A DNA stretch of 64,000 nucleotides from Cercis canadensis. Lineage: Eukaryota; Streptophyta; Magnoliopsida; Fabales; Fabaceae. The notes below the pieces were generated by a model. That model was not told where the DNA came from. It saw only the letters and a list, made by a program, of their open reading frames with translations, and ran no database searches. Position 1 is the first letter of the stretch, and the number at the start of each line of letters is the position of its first letter. Below, in pieces: positions 1 through 12,604 of the stretch. The translations under genes and the position numbers were made by a program. The stretch is from assembly GCA_003255065.1 (NCBI GenBank), contig QAOA01005269.1, positions 480,270 to 544,269 on the forward strand, in the 5' to 3' direction.

Positions 1-3000
1 CAATATTGTTTAATAAGTTTGCTAAATACTTCCCTTGCCTCTCTGCAACCTTTCAAATTCAAGTGGTAATGAATTAAATGGCCAATAGTAAGGTTTCCAG
101 CAAAGGAGAAAGAGGACACACTGATAGTTTTTCATGGACAATTACCATTGAGAACAAAAGTAAAACATTTTATGATGGAATATGTTAGACCTTCAAACCT
201 TAAACCAAGACTACAAATTGCATAAAAGAGAAACAAATGAACCCAAGATCACTTACTTGGGCCAGAGCTGGAAGTGTTGGCTTGCCTGTACTTTCAACAA
301 ATCCACTGCAGTCACCTATTGAGAACACATCCTGTACCGAAGGAACACGAAGGCACTCATCAACACCAATCCTGTGGAGAAGAGAAAATTTTCAAATTTT
401 GTTTCCGATTTATATGCTGTTCTAAAGTCATACTTACCATGCATGGAAAGGAACCATGGCAGAAAAAGAAGAAGCATATCAATTAATAACTAATACTAAT
501 ATGATACAGCACTTCATCAGAAAATGACAATTCAAATGAATAACCAGTAAGTGTCTACATACACATAATGCAAGACTTTTTTTGGATTAAAATATAAGAT
601 GCTTCAAAAAACCTATTCTGCTTTCTTGTTAGGACAGAAAAAGGTAGAAAATACATAAATTGGCTGCAAGACTGTAAAACTTGCAATTGTTGTCACTTGG
701 AAGCAAATGCAACTATTTGAGTAACAAAACTGACCTTCCACCAGGAGCTTTTGGGAGATCCAAAGAGTGAATAATAGGTGATGGACCAACACCTGTGGAC
801 CACACCAACAGCCCATATGGGACCTTGGTACCATCATCAAGGAGAATCTTGTCAGCCTTGACATCTTTCACAATACCACGAACTAGACGGACTCCTGACT
901 GAGATAACCAAAAAAAAAAAGAGAAAATATAAACATCGATTTGGGAAAAAGAAAATTAACAACTGACCTCTCAACCAGTATCTTACATCTTAATTGATTA
1001 AAAAATGAGAAGTCCCAAATATCATATAAGAACTCTCCTCTCTTTCTATGCCATACACTTTTGTTCTTTGAGTAGAGTTCAGTTTTTCAATATGAGAATT
1101 AGCAGTATTTGTTGAACAAATAGGAAAACTTTCTTAAAATTCATCTCACCTTTGTCAATTGCTTGGTAGCATAGTGCCTGAGACGGTCATCAAAGGAAGA
1201 TAATATTTCATTTGCCTAAGAAGATAGAATAAATTGCTTAGCAATATATAAAATTGAAAATTCATTCCACAACAAATAGACATTCTGTTTTTGTGTATCA
1301 CATAACTCGTGCTACCAAGCATACCTCAATTAGAGTGACACGGATGTAATCTTTCACATGGGAATATCTTTGACGGACATCTCTCATGATAAAATCACTA
1401 AGCTCACCGCTGAATTCAACTCCAGTGGGGCCACCTCCCACAACCACACAGTGTAAAAGCCTTCGTTTTTCCTCTTCCGTAATCCCTGCATCCAAATCAA
1501 ACACAGAGGTTATCCATAATGAGAGCTTTCATGACTTCATTAAAACTAGTATAGTAACATTATTGTTGCAGACCTGGAACATCTGACAGCATCAAGTTCA
1601 GGAGCAGCTTTCGACGAATTTCCTGTGCATGGTGAACTTCACGAAGAAAAATAGCATGTTCTTTGACTCCATGAATTCCAAAAGTGGAGGGTTGCGACCC
1701 TAATGCAATTACCAGCTTATCATATGAGACTGAAAATCTCCACGGATCTGGTGTCTGTATTCCCTCAGTTACGGTCTCACAGTGCACCTTCAAAACCAAG
1801 AATCAGATAATACACAATTAAGCCACTAAGAGCATTAAATTTTAAACTAATATTGAAAACTTGTACAGAACTTATTTTAGAATTGGCATCACTGAACATA
1901 TGGCTATGCAGTATCATTCCTTATCCACTTAAAGCAAGGTACCCTGCACGCTCCATATGCCATAAACATATTCCATACATCTTAGTCTATAGTATATAAT
2001 ATATGAAAGTTCTGTTAGTCAATATCATAAACTTCATATCATGCTGACACTTTATTGTGTGATTCCGCTGGCAGTCACACAAATAAAAATGTAACGCCAT
2101 CGCTAAATCGTTAGGCACACAGTTGAGTAGAGGAATTTCCTACACATGGCAACCTTAACCAACATGTGAAGAGGGCAAGGTCGTAAGATGCATGCACGCC
2201 AACATATCCATCAACAAGTTATTAAATCAAGATCAACTTTCATATGAAGTTCAACTACTCTAGTCCATTCTTCCTTGCATACTTATTTCTTTACATTAAT
2301 TCGAGAAATAACAATTTTCTACAACCAATCATATCTCATCACAAAGCGTATTGAAAAATATTCCTTCTTTATGCCCAGATATGCTGACATTCACACCAAC
2401 AGAAAGTCAAAATGTTCCAATTTAATTCTTTGAGGAACTTCCATCCTAAAATTTCTATTTTTCTCACTGGCTATCATTCAATAATTTTTTTTCCGATACA
2501 TTTTTACCTAATGAACACTTCCAACAGAGAGGTAACACTATCCCAACTCAGGCTCTCCTTGTACAAATTTAGAAACAGAACAAAACTGCAGGGATGAGAG
2601 AGTTTATTGCAGTTAAAGTGAACATACAACATGTTTATTTGCATCAATGCCAGTACAATTGGCAAGGAAGAAATAAGAACCGGGCTCCCTAGAAATAGCG
2701 GGTTGGATCCTCCCAATGGGTTCAGCAACGGATCTAAATTCCAGAGTTCCAACACAGGTTGAAGCCAAGAGAGGGGTGAAGACCATGTGATTGCGAGGTG
2801 AGATACAAACGATGTCGTATATTTTGGGGTCCAAGCCCTTCATTAGCCTGCAACCAGCCCATCCCGAACCCAGCACCACCACCCGCGGCTTCTCATGGGG
2901 CTTCGTGGGTTCCAAACCCGAATACTGAACCGGCTCAATGGATGGCGTTTCGTCACTCAGCTTGGTGCTCAAGTGTGAGAGCAAAGTGAAAGATGATAAA

Positions 3001-3083
3001 AGAAAAGGGTCTGTGTTTCTGAATCTTGAAGTTGAAGATGCTTTAATGGCGGAAAATTTGGACAAATTTCTGAACAAAGCCAT
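1..3083 (-). CDS. NDA: Internal alternative NAD(P)H-ubiquinone oxidoreductase (type II NDH), 5' part, mitochondrial
   Basis: Partial gene; the 3' end lies beyond base 1. Six GT-AG exons join in one frame: 3083-2628, 1787-1574, 1485-1325, 1215-1150, 898-735 and 371-257, giving 392 codons. Seen: a Ser/Arg-rich N terminus fitting mitochondrial import, a dinucleotide-binding loop ([13 protein letters not shown]), a second one ([16 protein letters not shown]) and a FAD-contacting stretch ([10 protein letters not shown]). These are the hallmarks of rotenone-insensitive type II NADH dehydrogenases, which oxidise matrix NADH and reduce ubiquinone without pumping protons. The family is usually about 500 residues, so roughly 110 are missing off the edge. 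Start: the ATG at 3083 gives [10 protein letters not shown]; an in-frame ATG at 3104 would add seven residues. No stop or frameshift is seen. NDA rather than NDB is inferred from the absence of an EF-hand insert in the visible part. Confidence 0.92.
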
Positions 3084-3410
3084 GATCTTTGAGTCTCCCC
3101 TCAAATGGGTGTTTGTGAATTGTGCCTATCTCTCTTTAGAATCAGATATATCATAAGGGGAAGAGAGAGAGAGTGAAGAAGGTCCTAAAATCTGGGCTTT
3201 GTGTTTTCTGCTAATGTTTTGGAAGGGAGCGTGAAGTGTGAAGATCAGAATTCAGAAGATGTTTCGGTTTGAACCGGTGGAACCTACAGAACGTGGGTGA
3301 GTCAGCTGGTGTTTGGATATTATTACGTCCAAAGTGGCGGCTTATTTAATATTGTCGACAAAGAACAACATAAGTACTCGTGTGGAGTTCCTAAGAAATT
3401 TAAAAAGTAG

Positions 3411-3824
3411 AGAAAAGTCCTAAAAATTTTCTTGAAGTATGTTTTGGTTACATTTTATCCCTCATGCTTTAAAAATATAAGAATGACCTCTTTAAACTTT
3501 TAAAATGTACATTTTACCCTCAACCCTGACGTCCGTTCATTAATGTGTACATGATGTGATTAATTTGGACTATAGTACAATTTTATAGGGGTATAAATAA
3601 AAATAAATTTATAAAAACTGTGGTCAAAAAGTAATATTCAAAGAGTTTTAGGGTCAAATTATAATATTAAAATCTCTTCTTCTGTCCATTAATGGACGAA
3701 CGTCAAAGTCATAGGGGTAAAGTGCACATTTTAAAAGTTCAAAAAGGTCTTTCTTACAGTTTTGAAGCATGGGGGGTAAAGTGCAATAAGAATATAGTTC
3801 TTGAGAGTTTTTAGGACTTTTCCC
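3411..3824. mobile_element. MITE with Mutator-type target duplication
   Basis: A 414-bp non-coding element whose ends are long inverted copies of each other, starting AGAAAAGTCC and ending GGACTTTTCCC. The inverted similarity runs for about 130 bp per arm. It is flanked by a perfect 10-bp direct repeat TAAAAAGTAG (3401-3410 and 3825-3834), typical of Mutator-superfamily insertions. No ORF. Its right arm is repeated after the N at 4104 because of the assembly duplication. Confidence 0.8.
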
Positions 3825-4501
3825 TAAAAAGTAGACAAAAGAGAAAAAGAATATATTATACTACTTTTTAGTTTTTCCTCTTTATTTGGTGCTTACTTTA
3901 ATGACATTTTACATATAAATTAAACTAAAGTTGTTACACCAACTGCACTTGTGAATTCACAACGAGGAAGAAACCCCATTGTCTAGCAACTTCAGTGATT
4001 TCTTTCTTGCATTCCTCTCTCTCAGGATGGCCTAGACTTAACCTGCCAAGATCAATTACAGGTAGCTCACATGATCTAGATGCAGTGTCATGTTTATTTC
4101 AGANGTCGTATGGATAAAGTGCATATTTTAAAAGTTCAAAAAGGTCTTTCTTACAGTTTTGAAGCATGGGGGCTAAAGTGCAACAAGAGTATAGTTCTTG
4201 GGAGTTTTTAGGACTTTTTCCTAAAAAGTAGACAAAAGAGAAGGAGAATATATTATACTACTCTTTAGTTTTTCCTCTTTATTTGGTGCTTACTTTAATG
4301 ACAGTTTTACATATAAATTAAACTAAAGTTGTTACACCAACTGCACTTGTGAATTCACAACGAGGAAGAAACCCCATTGTCTAGCAACTTCAGTGATTTC
4401 TTTCTTGCATTCCTCTCTCTCAGGATGGCCTAGACTTAACCTGCCAAGATCAATTACAGGTAGCTCACATGATCTAGATGCAGTGTCATGTTTATTTCAG
4501 A
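3708..4501 (+). repeat. Direct duplication around a single N (probable assembly overlap)
   Basis: Bases 3708-4103 and 4105-4501 are near-identical copies (about 396 bp each) separated only by an N at 4104. The second copy stops exactly where the first was cut. A few substitutions separate them, as between two haplotypes. The rest of 3835-4910 has no convincing gene. Confidence 0.85.
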
Positions 4502-5267
4502 TTTGGTAACCAGTATTCTTATACCAATAAATATAACTTCTAATGTATTTTCATTCATTCCTAATACATCTCCAGCCTTTCCGAGGAAGCACAAAGTAAT
4601 TGATGGGGAGGATCACAATGACAATAATGAAAATGAAGACATTGACTTACCAATGTTTGATTTTTCAACCATAGCTAATGCACAATTGGCTCTGTCTTGG
4701 ACTCTCCGCATTTGAATTCCACTTCTTAGGCCATGAATTTCTGCTTTTTATTTTATTTTTGAGTTTATAATTTTGGACCCTTTTTTTATAACTTTTAATT
4801 AGAACTTTAGATTTTAACACAAAATTCATAAGACTTGAAAATAATTTTAATATTACTCAGTTACAAATTATTTAGTTAATTATGAAATATTAAAACTTAG
4901 AATAAAATAGGGCAATTTGTCCAGAATAGTGCACTTACACTAACTATTTACATAAAAATGGTCTTTTTTAAAGTATTTACCAAGAATATGCAATTTTAAA
5001 TTTTTTAATATTTTTTGACTAGTATAAAACACGTTTTACCTCACCTTAAAGCGGGTTCAAAGGGAACACGCTTTATATATAACCTATGTCTCACTTTGAC
5101 GGAATATGACCTCAGAAATTGTGGATGGAACACGCTTTGCTATTTCATTCCTTTCTCCCATCACTTTCACCAGAACCCACCACCGGCCCATCCCTTAGAG
5201 CGTGTCTCCTTCATTCAAAGTGGTCCCAAAGAATTTCTTGTCCTTTTGCTATTAGTTTGACTGTGAT

Positions 5268-6659
5268 ATGGCTCAAAATCAATTGCTCGATCCTGTAGAT
5301 CCAAGTGTTTTAATTGAGCAAGGAAGTTATATTTCAATTAATATTTGGATTAATGAAGTAAGTATTTATTTATTTTTAGTTATAGAAAATATGTTATTTT
5401 TATCTTTAATTTGTTTATTAAATAAATATTATTATTTTAGACGGAGCGGTTTGTGAAGACACGTAATCATAGGATTGCTGCTGAACCTAATGAAAGAATA
5501 ATGTTTTATTTGAGGCATGTGGGTTTCAGAAGAGCTACATCAGTTCGTCTCTTAAGCTAGATAGAGATTTTTTATTTGCTTTAGTGGAGCGATGGAGACC
5601 AGAAACACACATTTTTCACATGACTGGTGGAGAGTATACTGTTACATTACAAGATGTAGAGGTTTTATTAGGGCTTCCTATTGATGGAGACGTAGTTAGT
5701 GGATGCAGTGATTATCCATGGTTGGAGCTGATGCAGCAGCTACTGGGCATGCTGCCAGATGAGGACGTCTTAATAGGTGGTCGACTGAGGATGACTTGGC
5801 TGAAGGATCGCTTTGCAGCATTGCCAGATGATGCGACAAATGTGGAGGTAGAGTATCATGCAAGAGCACACATCTTGCTTATGATTGGTGGTTGGTTGAT
5901 GCTTGATACAACAGGCAACTACGTCCATCTCATGTATCTCAAGCTTTTGGAGGATTAGGATGTTACAGGTCGTCTGGGTTGGGGATCTGCAATTTTGGCG
6001 TGCTTTTACTGGGGCCTCTGTAACCTTGCCCTCGGTCGCATTCTTGAGTTTGCTGGGTCTTCACACTTGTTGGTTGTTTGGGCGTACGAGAGATTTTCAT
6101 CTATTTCGCCAGCACCTACCCGACTGGAAGGAAGGGTGGCAGGCCCACTTTCATGCAGGTTAGTATACCTATAAATGTTATTTTTGTAGAAATTAAGTTA
6201 TTTGAGACTGAATATTAGTAGAGATAATATCACTTGTCATTAAAATTTTGTGTAAATTATTGATTAGTTTAATAACTTATTTTAAGTTTCAGCAGATTTA
6301 GTATTTAGAAATTATGATATAGACTTCATTTTGGTTATATTTACGAGAAATTCCTAAATTATAGGACAATAATTTTTTAATTAGTATAACTCTATAATTA
6401 TTTGTTGTAATCGTGTATGTTTAGTTGTATGTAGTTTTAATATGTTAAATTAATATAACAGGTGGCAGCATCCCTTAAGGTATAAGGAGGTAGATGTCGT
6501 GAGAAATCATTTAGGGTATCGACGAGCTTTGAATCGTTTAAAAGTTGATCAGGTAAGATATTTGAATATACGTTGTAATTACAGTTGATATGGTAGTTCA
6601 TACATATTTTTTGACTAATGTAAATGTTATTTCTTGTAATGTATAGATTATTTAGCAGC
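5268..6659 (+). pseudogene. Plant mobile domain (PMD / MAIN-like) gene, broken
   Basis: Exon 1 is 5268-5357 (ATG at 5268), followed by a GT-AG intron 5358-5440. Exon 2 starts at 5441 and exon 3 lies near 6462-6552. Recognisable PMD blocks are VERWRPETHIFHM, LQDVEVLLGLPIDG, TGNYVHLMYLKLL, GRLGWGSAILACFYWGLC and an arginine-rich end of exon 3. Breaks: a frame shift near 5545, where the reading frame jumps into SLKLDRDFLFALVERW, and an in-frame TAG at 5956-5958. Coding similarity stops near 6660 where the palindrome begins, so the 3' end is lost. The PMD occurs in MAIN/MAIL1 nuclear proteins and in transposon-borne relatives. Its position next to a MULE TIR marks this as element cargo rather than a host gene. 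Confidence 0.82.
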
Positions 6660-6669
6660 CTTCCTTCAC

Positions 6670-7330
6670 CCTTAAATTAAGGCAATAAATCTACAAAGTA
6701 TTACCCCTAAGCCTAAACCACAACCCTTTCCCCAAACCATCAACCCTTAACCCTAAATCATAAACCCCATATTTGTATTTCGTATATATAGTTAATTCCT
6801 CATTCCAATTTACTTCCGATTCTAAACTAGTTTGCAAAACCCAAACTTTAACTTTTCACAGAAAACAAAGAATCCTTACTTGTACTTTAGCCAATTCCTC
6901 AAGTTATGTGTCTCTCACTAACTCTCTTTCATATCATGGAGAGTATTGATCCACTACCCATGATATGAAATAGAGTTAGTGAGAGACAGATAATGTGAAA
7001 GAACAAGCATAAGGACAAGTAAGGATTATTTGTTTTCTGTGAAAAATTAAAGCTTGGGTTTTGCAAACTAGTTTGGAATCGAAAGTAAATTGGAATGAGG
7101 AATTGGCTATATATACGAAATACGAATATGGGATTTAGGGTTAAGAGTTTGAGATTTTTTGTTAAGGGGTTGGGGGTTTGGGATTTAAGGTAGGTGATTT
7201 AGGGTTTGAAGTTTAGGGTTAGGGTTCAAGATTTAGGAGTTAAGGGTTGAGGGTTTGGGGTTACGGTTCGAGATTTCATAGTTAATGGTTGGGGGTTTGA
7301 CATTTGGGATTTGGAGTTTTAATTTAAAGG
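6670..7330. repeat. Long imperfect palindrome with telomere-like TTTAGGG-type tracts
   Basis: Two arms of roughly 270 bp are inverted copies of each other about a centre near 6948, where ATATCATGG faces CCATGATAT. The outer parts of the arms are degenerate runs of CCCTAAA (left) and TTTAGGG/GGGTTTGG (right). It lies between the convergent PMD and transposase genes of the MULE. No ORF. It could be an inserted foldback element or part of the MULE; I found no clear target duplication. Confidence 0.75.
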
Positions 7331-7545
7331 TTTCTATTTAGGGTTTCGCCTTTGCATATGTATTTACTTATATGTATAGAATGATAAACAAATACATATA
7401 ACATTATACAATAGTAACAATAGAAATTTAGGCCGACACATATTACTAGGTTGGTTACTCTGAGTCATGGTTGGTCTTGTCTTCTGTTTGGACAGTTTCA
7501 CCTGTTATGCCCTTCCAATCGACACAATCTGCACTTTATTGCGTT

Positions 7546-10260
7546 TCATGAACCTTTACCCCAATCCATCTCGTGGCGAATGCAAGTTGATTTGGGCCGT
7601 CCTTTGGCCCGTAACTTTGCAGGGTCAGGGATGATGGTCAGTCCCTGAACCATTGGCAAAGAGTCTTCTCTACCAATTGGGTAAAATTTTCCACCATACG
7701 CTTGGACTAAGTACTGCGTAGAATATACTGGATCCACATAATTCCATGCATTCACACTAATAGAAGTGCAAGCGGCAATCGCATGCGAGCAAAGAATATG
7801 AAGTGCTTGAAACCTACCACATATGCACGTTCTGTCATTTAAGTTCAGATGAAAAATTCGTCCACTTGTCCTTCCACTCAAGTCGAATGTCTCATCTACT
7901 TCAAGTGATCCAGTATCTCTATCAAATAATATTGGCCGGTGTGAAGATGAATAACGAGTGTTTTCACGCATCTTCTGTCCACTCGCTAACTTCATTTGAG
8001 CCATTTCTCGCATGTCATTATAAATGCGGTTCATTTTATGATATGTGGCTTTGACAAGGGCAGTAATAGGCATGTTGCGGACTCCTTTCAACGTGTCGTT
8101 TACATTTTCAGCAAAGTTGGTCGTCATTAAACCATAATGTCTGTCATGAGTATCTTCTTGTTGCGTCCATTTTATCGGCTCAATATCTCTTATATAATTC
8201 CACGAACGCTTATCGGGACATTCGTTATGTATCTGTGATATTATATCCTCGAATTTGGCAGACTCAAACTAGATACCTGTATAAAATGTTCAATATATAT
8301 GAATTCTATTTATAAACTAAGAAAAATATGTAATTATTTATAAAAACTGATTTTCTTACCAGCTCTGTAGATTTGGTGTTTCACGTCAACATTCTTGAAT
8401 GCGTTGTTTCAATTGCTAACAACGTGTCACAAACAGAAAAAATTATGCGTCAATGGTGGACGCCAACCAACTTCTGCATCTTTAATGACAGGGATAATGC
8501 TAATGTGACGGTCTGAAATTAAGACCAAATTTGTAATGCTCCAAACGACGTGCCGTCTAACACGCGTTAAAAACCATGACTAGGCCTCTTTTGTCTCACC
8601 TTCCACAATGTCATAAGCTAAAGGTAATGGTGACCTACTTCCATCCTGTGTTGTGGCGATGAGGAGAGTTCCATTATACTTTCTGTACAAAAAAGTGTCA
8701 TCAATTTGCACAACTGACTTGCAGAACCTAAATGCATCAATGCATGACTTGAATGCCCAGAACACACGTCAAAATCTCTTCAATGTATGATCAGATTGTG
8801 GCCTCCCAATCTATCGATCATCTAAGCACCATTGAACAATAGTTCCAGGAGCACGTTCCTCAAGTGCAACCATCCACCTAGGCAACAAATTATAACTCTC
8901 ACTCCAATCACCATACACTTGTGCGATTACTTTCTCCCTCACAAGCTATGTTTTTCGGTATGAAATTTGATAGGAGAATGTGCTTTTTATGCACTATTGT
9001 ATCAATTTTATTGGCACACCTACATTCTTCTGTATCAGCTCAACAATAGTTCCTGCAATCACCTTAACATCTAGTTCCTTGTGATCTTGTGACATTCTTG
9101 CATTTGTGCACGTATGAGGCCCATTGTATTTTCATATTTCCCAAATTTTACTATTGGTTCATAAACATGCTCGAAGTCGCCACATGCATCCATCGGCACT
9201 GTTTGAACATATCAAACTCAACTTATTAGGCTTAGACTCTTTCACATTAAATTGTTGATGCACATGAAATGAGTATTACTTTATAGCTAATTGAAGATCA
9301 TTTTTTCTTTCAAACTTCTGCCCAATTTAAAACTCCTCTCCTTTCTGCCATTAGCTGCACTCTGTTACTTGTTCAACATCGTCAACTATTTGCATCGCCT
9401 CCCAATGAACGTATCCATAATGCAGTGGAAGTACCGCTTGTATTGGTGCAACGTGTTGTGCCCTCACAGCTATTGGTTCCTGTCTCAGCGGTTTCACATT
9501 AAGATCTGGCAAATCTTCCGCTTCCTCATCATCGTTTGATTCCGCAGTGCCTCACCTAAAATCACGTTCTTTATTGTCAGTGATGTCAATTAGAGGATTC
9601 CCCGGTGAATTGCTGCGACCTCTATTTTCTCGCTCATCCCCAGGTGAATTGTTGCGCCCTCTATTTTCATATTCATCCCCAAGCGAATTGCTTCAACTCC
9701 TGTTTTCCTGCTCATCTTCACGCTAGCTACATCCAACTTCATATACTTCAATGCCGCTACCACGAATATCTGAACTTAGTCACGGATCAATATTTTCATA
9801 TCCATGGACTCTTTCTAGCATATGTGTTTGATTAGAAGTAGCCAAACCATATTGAAATCCATGTGAACCAATCTCCGGTTCATAACAAGGCTCCGCTCTT
9901 TGTCTCAAATTGACTATATAGAGGATAAGAATAAGGATATGAACTTGGGTTAACTTCAACAACTTCAGCTTGACCTTTATCTCTAACAACATTCATAGTT
10001 GTGATGTCCACATATATCTCAATTGGACCCAAACTAGAATGTTTAGCATTACTTTCATACATCATTTCAACATTTCCATCAAATCTCAATTCAAATGCAA
10101 GATAAAACAATGGATTAACTGAAACTGGGAATCTATAAGTTATTTTCTCAACTATTTGATTTGCTTCAAGTCTCATCTTACTGTGGATATGAAACTTTAA
10201 TCTATCCAATCCATAAGTATTCTTCAAATCTAACCCATAGATTGAAACTCCCTCACACAT
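7546..10260 (-). pseudogene. mudrA-like MULE transposase, degenerate
   Basis: The ATG near 10260 opens an N-terminal segment (10260-9880) rich in Tyr/Ser. Near 9.1-8.8 kb a MULE N-terminal DNA-binding-type segment (TFSYQISYRKT) leads into YNLLPRWMVALEERAPGTIV. The transposase core follows at 8765-8360, including VVQIDDTFLYRKYNGTLLIA, ISDRHISIIPVIKDAE and WRPPLTHN. The last exon (8270-7546) holds the SWIM zinc finger (CICGRFQALHILCSHAIAAC). An intron lies near 8361-8275 with donor GTAAG. In-frame stops occur at about 8946, 8808, 8769, 8580, 8429 and 8410, several at expected Trp or Arg codons (TGG to TAG, CGA to TGA). The enzyme cannot be made as it stands. Its intact relatives bind TIRs and cut and join MULE DNA. 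Confidence 0.85.
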
Positions 10261-10963
10261 TACACCTTGGGAACCATTATATATTCAACCATTATGATGT
10301 ATTAATATATGTATCTTCTTTCTAACATATTTTTTTCAACCACAATTAGTATATATAAAAATTAATTAATTTTTTCTTCAATACTCATATAAAATTAACA
10401 CTTCCAACCACAAACTAAAAATTAATAACACATTTATAATAACACTCTAACATTACTATTACACTAATACTATACATTATCTAATGCAAGATTATAAATA
10501 AACGTACCTTTAGAAGCTTAAAGACTATGAAAAAATTTGTAGAGCACCTTCAATTTTCACAGCAAGCTCTCAACAATTAGAAACTTTACTCACATTTTGC
10601 ATATGAAATTTCGTTCAAGGGGTCGTTATTTATAGAGTCGTTCACGCTTTATTTGCGTTCCCTCACGCTTTACCTTAAAAAAGCATTAATCGTTAGAAAA
10701 CGTTCTGGGACACGTGGAACACGCTTTATGTATAAAGTGTGTTTGATTGAAATTTTTCTCTGCCATTTTTGTAGGCGCGCTTTTGGAAAAATTATGGTAA
10801 AGCGTGTTCCCTTTGAACCCGCTTTAGGGCGAGGTAAATCGTGTTCTATGCTGGTCGAAAAAATATTAAAAAATTCAAAACTGCCCCTTCTTGGTAAATA
10901 CTTTGAAAAAGACCCATTTTATGTAAATAGTTAGTGTAAGTGCACTATTCTAGTCAAATTGCC

Positions 10964-12130
10964 ATAAAAGAGATTTAATGATGCTAAAAGAGTCTTTCAA
11001 GTTGGTATTTTACACACTGAAAAATTATTAAAATATTCTTTAGATGTTATGTGATTAAATAACCATATAACATGTAATATTTGAGTCACTTCGCATTTTA
11101 GGCAAGCACCTACTTGAAATACACTTTCTTTTAGCATCGTTGAGTCGTTTATTCCAAGTTCTAGTACCCAACAATAATAAATCTTTACTTTTTATTTATT
11201 TTCTTCTATCTTGGCCTGACCTTCCATAGCCTTTGGTACACTTCTAATGAAAAAATTATCACAACAACGAAACAAACTCAAACTCTAAGGTTATAAAACA
11301 CATCATAACTTCATTAAGCTAATGTAGTTTTTTTTTTTTAATTAGATTAAGCTAATATAGTTTTTGTTGTTAGAAGATGCATTATTTATTATATAAAGCT
11401 CTAACTTTTCCTGTTTGTATATGAGTAGTTAATTTCTATTATTGATTAAATATATTAGATGAGTCTAGAGTAATAGAGTATTTTATGTTATGTTCTACGA
11501 AGTTTAAATTTGACCATCAATTAAATAGCTCAGTGTTACCAATGTTTCTATTATCCAATCATATTTGACAATTAATAGAGATAAGAAATGGGCATCGAAA
11601 TAATCAAACAACTTATAATCAAGTAATACTGAAGTTGTTCTATGTTTATAGATTTTGTATTTGAATCTAGTTCTTCTTCACTAATCTTTGACATCTTTGA
11701 CATGGTACTATTTATATAAGTGGATCGTGATTACAAGGCATATTTCTACAGTTATATATGCACTTGATTTAGCGACCGAGGAAAAAAGAAAAAGCAACAT
11801 TAAGTTTTTAATTGTGCTTCTAATTGAATAAAAAAGAAAAGAAAAAAGACCAAAAAATAAAAACTCGAATTCTCAAAGTATCCTTCAATAAAAACAATGG
11901 TCGAAACATTTGTAGAGTAGTGAGCTTCCAAAAGGTGCCATAAAACCTGGTATACAATATCTGTTCTAGCATGTAGGGAGTCTATCTGAACAAGAAATAG
12001 ACCCTCAAAAACCATGCAATTTCTTTTCATTAGTTATCATAATTGGAATAAACACAATCTGCAGCCATATGAGAAATAAATCTACACCTTAAAACAAAAG
12101 AAAATAAGGGGTATTTAGAAAAACTATTCT
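10964..12130. other. Intergenic, nothing recognised
   Basis: AT-rich sequence after the MULE. The minus-strand ORF at 11800-12030 is low-complexity (Phe-rich) and resembles nothing I know. The part next to 12131 probably holds the 3' UTR of the acetyltransferase gene. Confidence 0.5.
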
Positions 12131-12604
12131 TCAAACGAAATACCTGACCATCTGAACTTCTTTTTGCTTGAAGCCACATTTCTCGTAGAACACTCTGTTC
12201 TCAAGGCTGCAATCAAGAATTACCTTGTAGCATCCCATTGAATGAGCATGATCTGTGAGGAACTTGATTATTTTTTGTCCCAATAGCTTCCCACGAGCAT
12301 TGGAATCAACAACAACATCCTCAATATGCCCAACCTTGCCACAATTCCTCAAAAATTTCTTCTCAATGATTATTGCCCCTGTTGCAATAATCTTCCCAGA
12401 AAGCTCATCCTCTATGACACAAACAACATGGTCATCTCCAAGGGAACTGAGCTCTCGAAATCGATCCTCAAATTCATTATTAGATACAGAATCACAAACA
12501 CTAAGTTGTTGTAGTAATTCTATGAAACCTTTGCTGTAGTCTGAGATCTCTAATTTTTGAACTCTAAACTTTCGTTCTTCACCTGGTAAGTTACTGTTTT
12601 GCAT
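12131..12604 (-). CDS. GNA1: Glucosamine-6-phosphate N-acetyltransferase (GNAT fold)
   Basis: One uninterrupted coding exon of 157 residues, ATG at 12604 (MQNSNLPGEERKF) and TGA at 12131. The upstream in-frame codons reach only a GTG, so this is the first ATG. Seen: a GNAT core with the beta-4 strand KVGHIEDVVVDSNARGKLLG (acetyl-CoA pyrophosphate loop R-G-K-L-L-G), then YKVILDCS and the terminal block FYEKCGFKQKEVQMVRYF, both characteristic of eukaryotic GNA1. It transfers acetyl from acetyl-CoA to glucosamine-6-phosphate in UDP-GlcNAc synthesis, feeding N-glycans and GPI anchors. Length matches the family (about 150). An AG at 12643-12644 just upstream suggests a spliced 5' UTR. Confidence 0.9.
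   Translation of the reverse strand: MQNSNLPGEERKFRVQKLEISDYSKGFIELLQQLSVCDSVSNNEFEDRFRELSSLGDDHVVCVIEDELSGKIIATGAIIIEKKFLRNCGKVGHIEDVVVDSNARGKLLGQKIIKFLTDHAHSMGCYKVILDCSLENRVFYEKCGFKQKEVQMVRYFV

Larger units (their letters stand above)
4911..10963. mobile_element. 6.05-kb long-TIR MULE carrying a PMD gene and a mudrA-type transposase
   Basis: The ends are inverted repeats of about 165 bp (4911-5076 and 10798-10963), starting GGCAATTTG and sharing a conserved GTGCACTTACACTAACT block. The flanks are ATAAAATAG (4902-4910) and ATAAAAGAG (10964-10972), a 9-bp target duplication with one mismatch. Inside, a plant-mobile-domain gene runs on the plus strand from the left end and a MULE transposase on the minus strand from the right end, so they converge on a palindromic block near 6.67-7.33 kb. 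Both genes are broken by stops. TIR, duplication length and transposase motifs all point to the Mutator superfamily. Confidence 0.88.

Noticed and set aside
6690-7330. True interstitial telomere array
   Set aside because: Units are irregular and the block is a palindrome within a MULE; no run of perfect TTTAGGG repeats.
7451-8054. Plus-strand ORFs opposite the MULE transposase
   Set aside because: Antisense to the SWIM-finger exon, which clearly codes on the minus strand.
12255-12539. Plus-strand ORFs over the acetyltransferase
   Set aside because: Antisense of a conserved GNAT exon.
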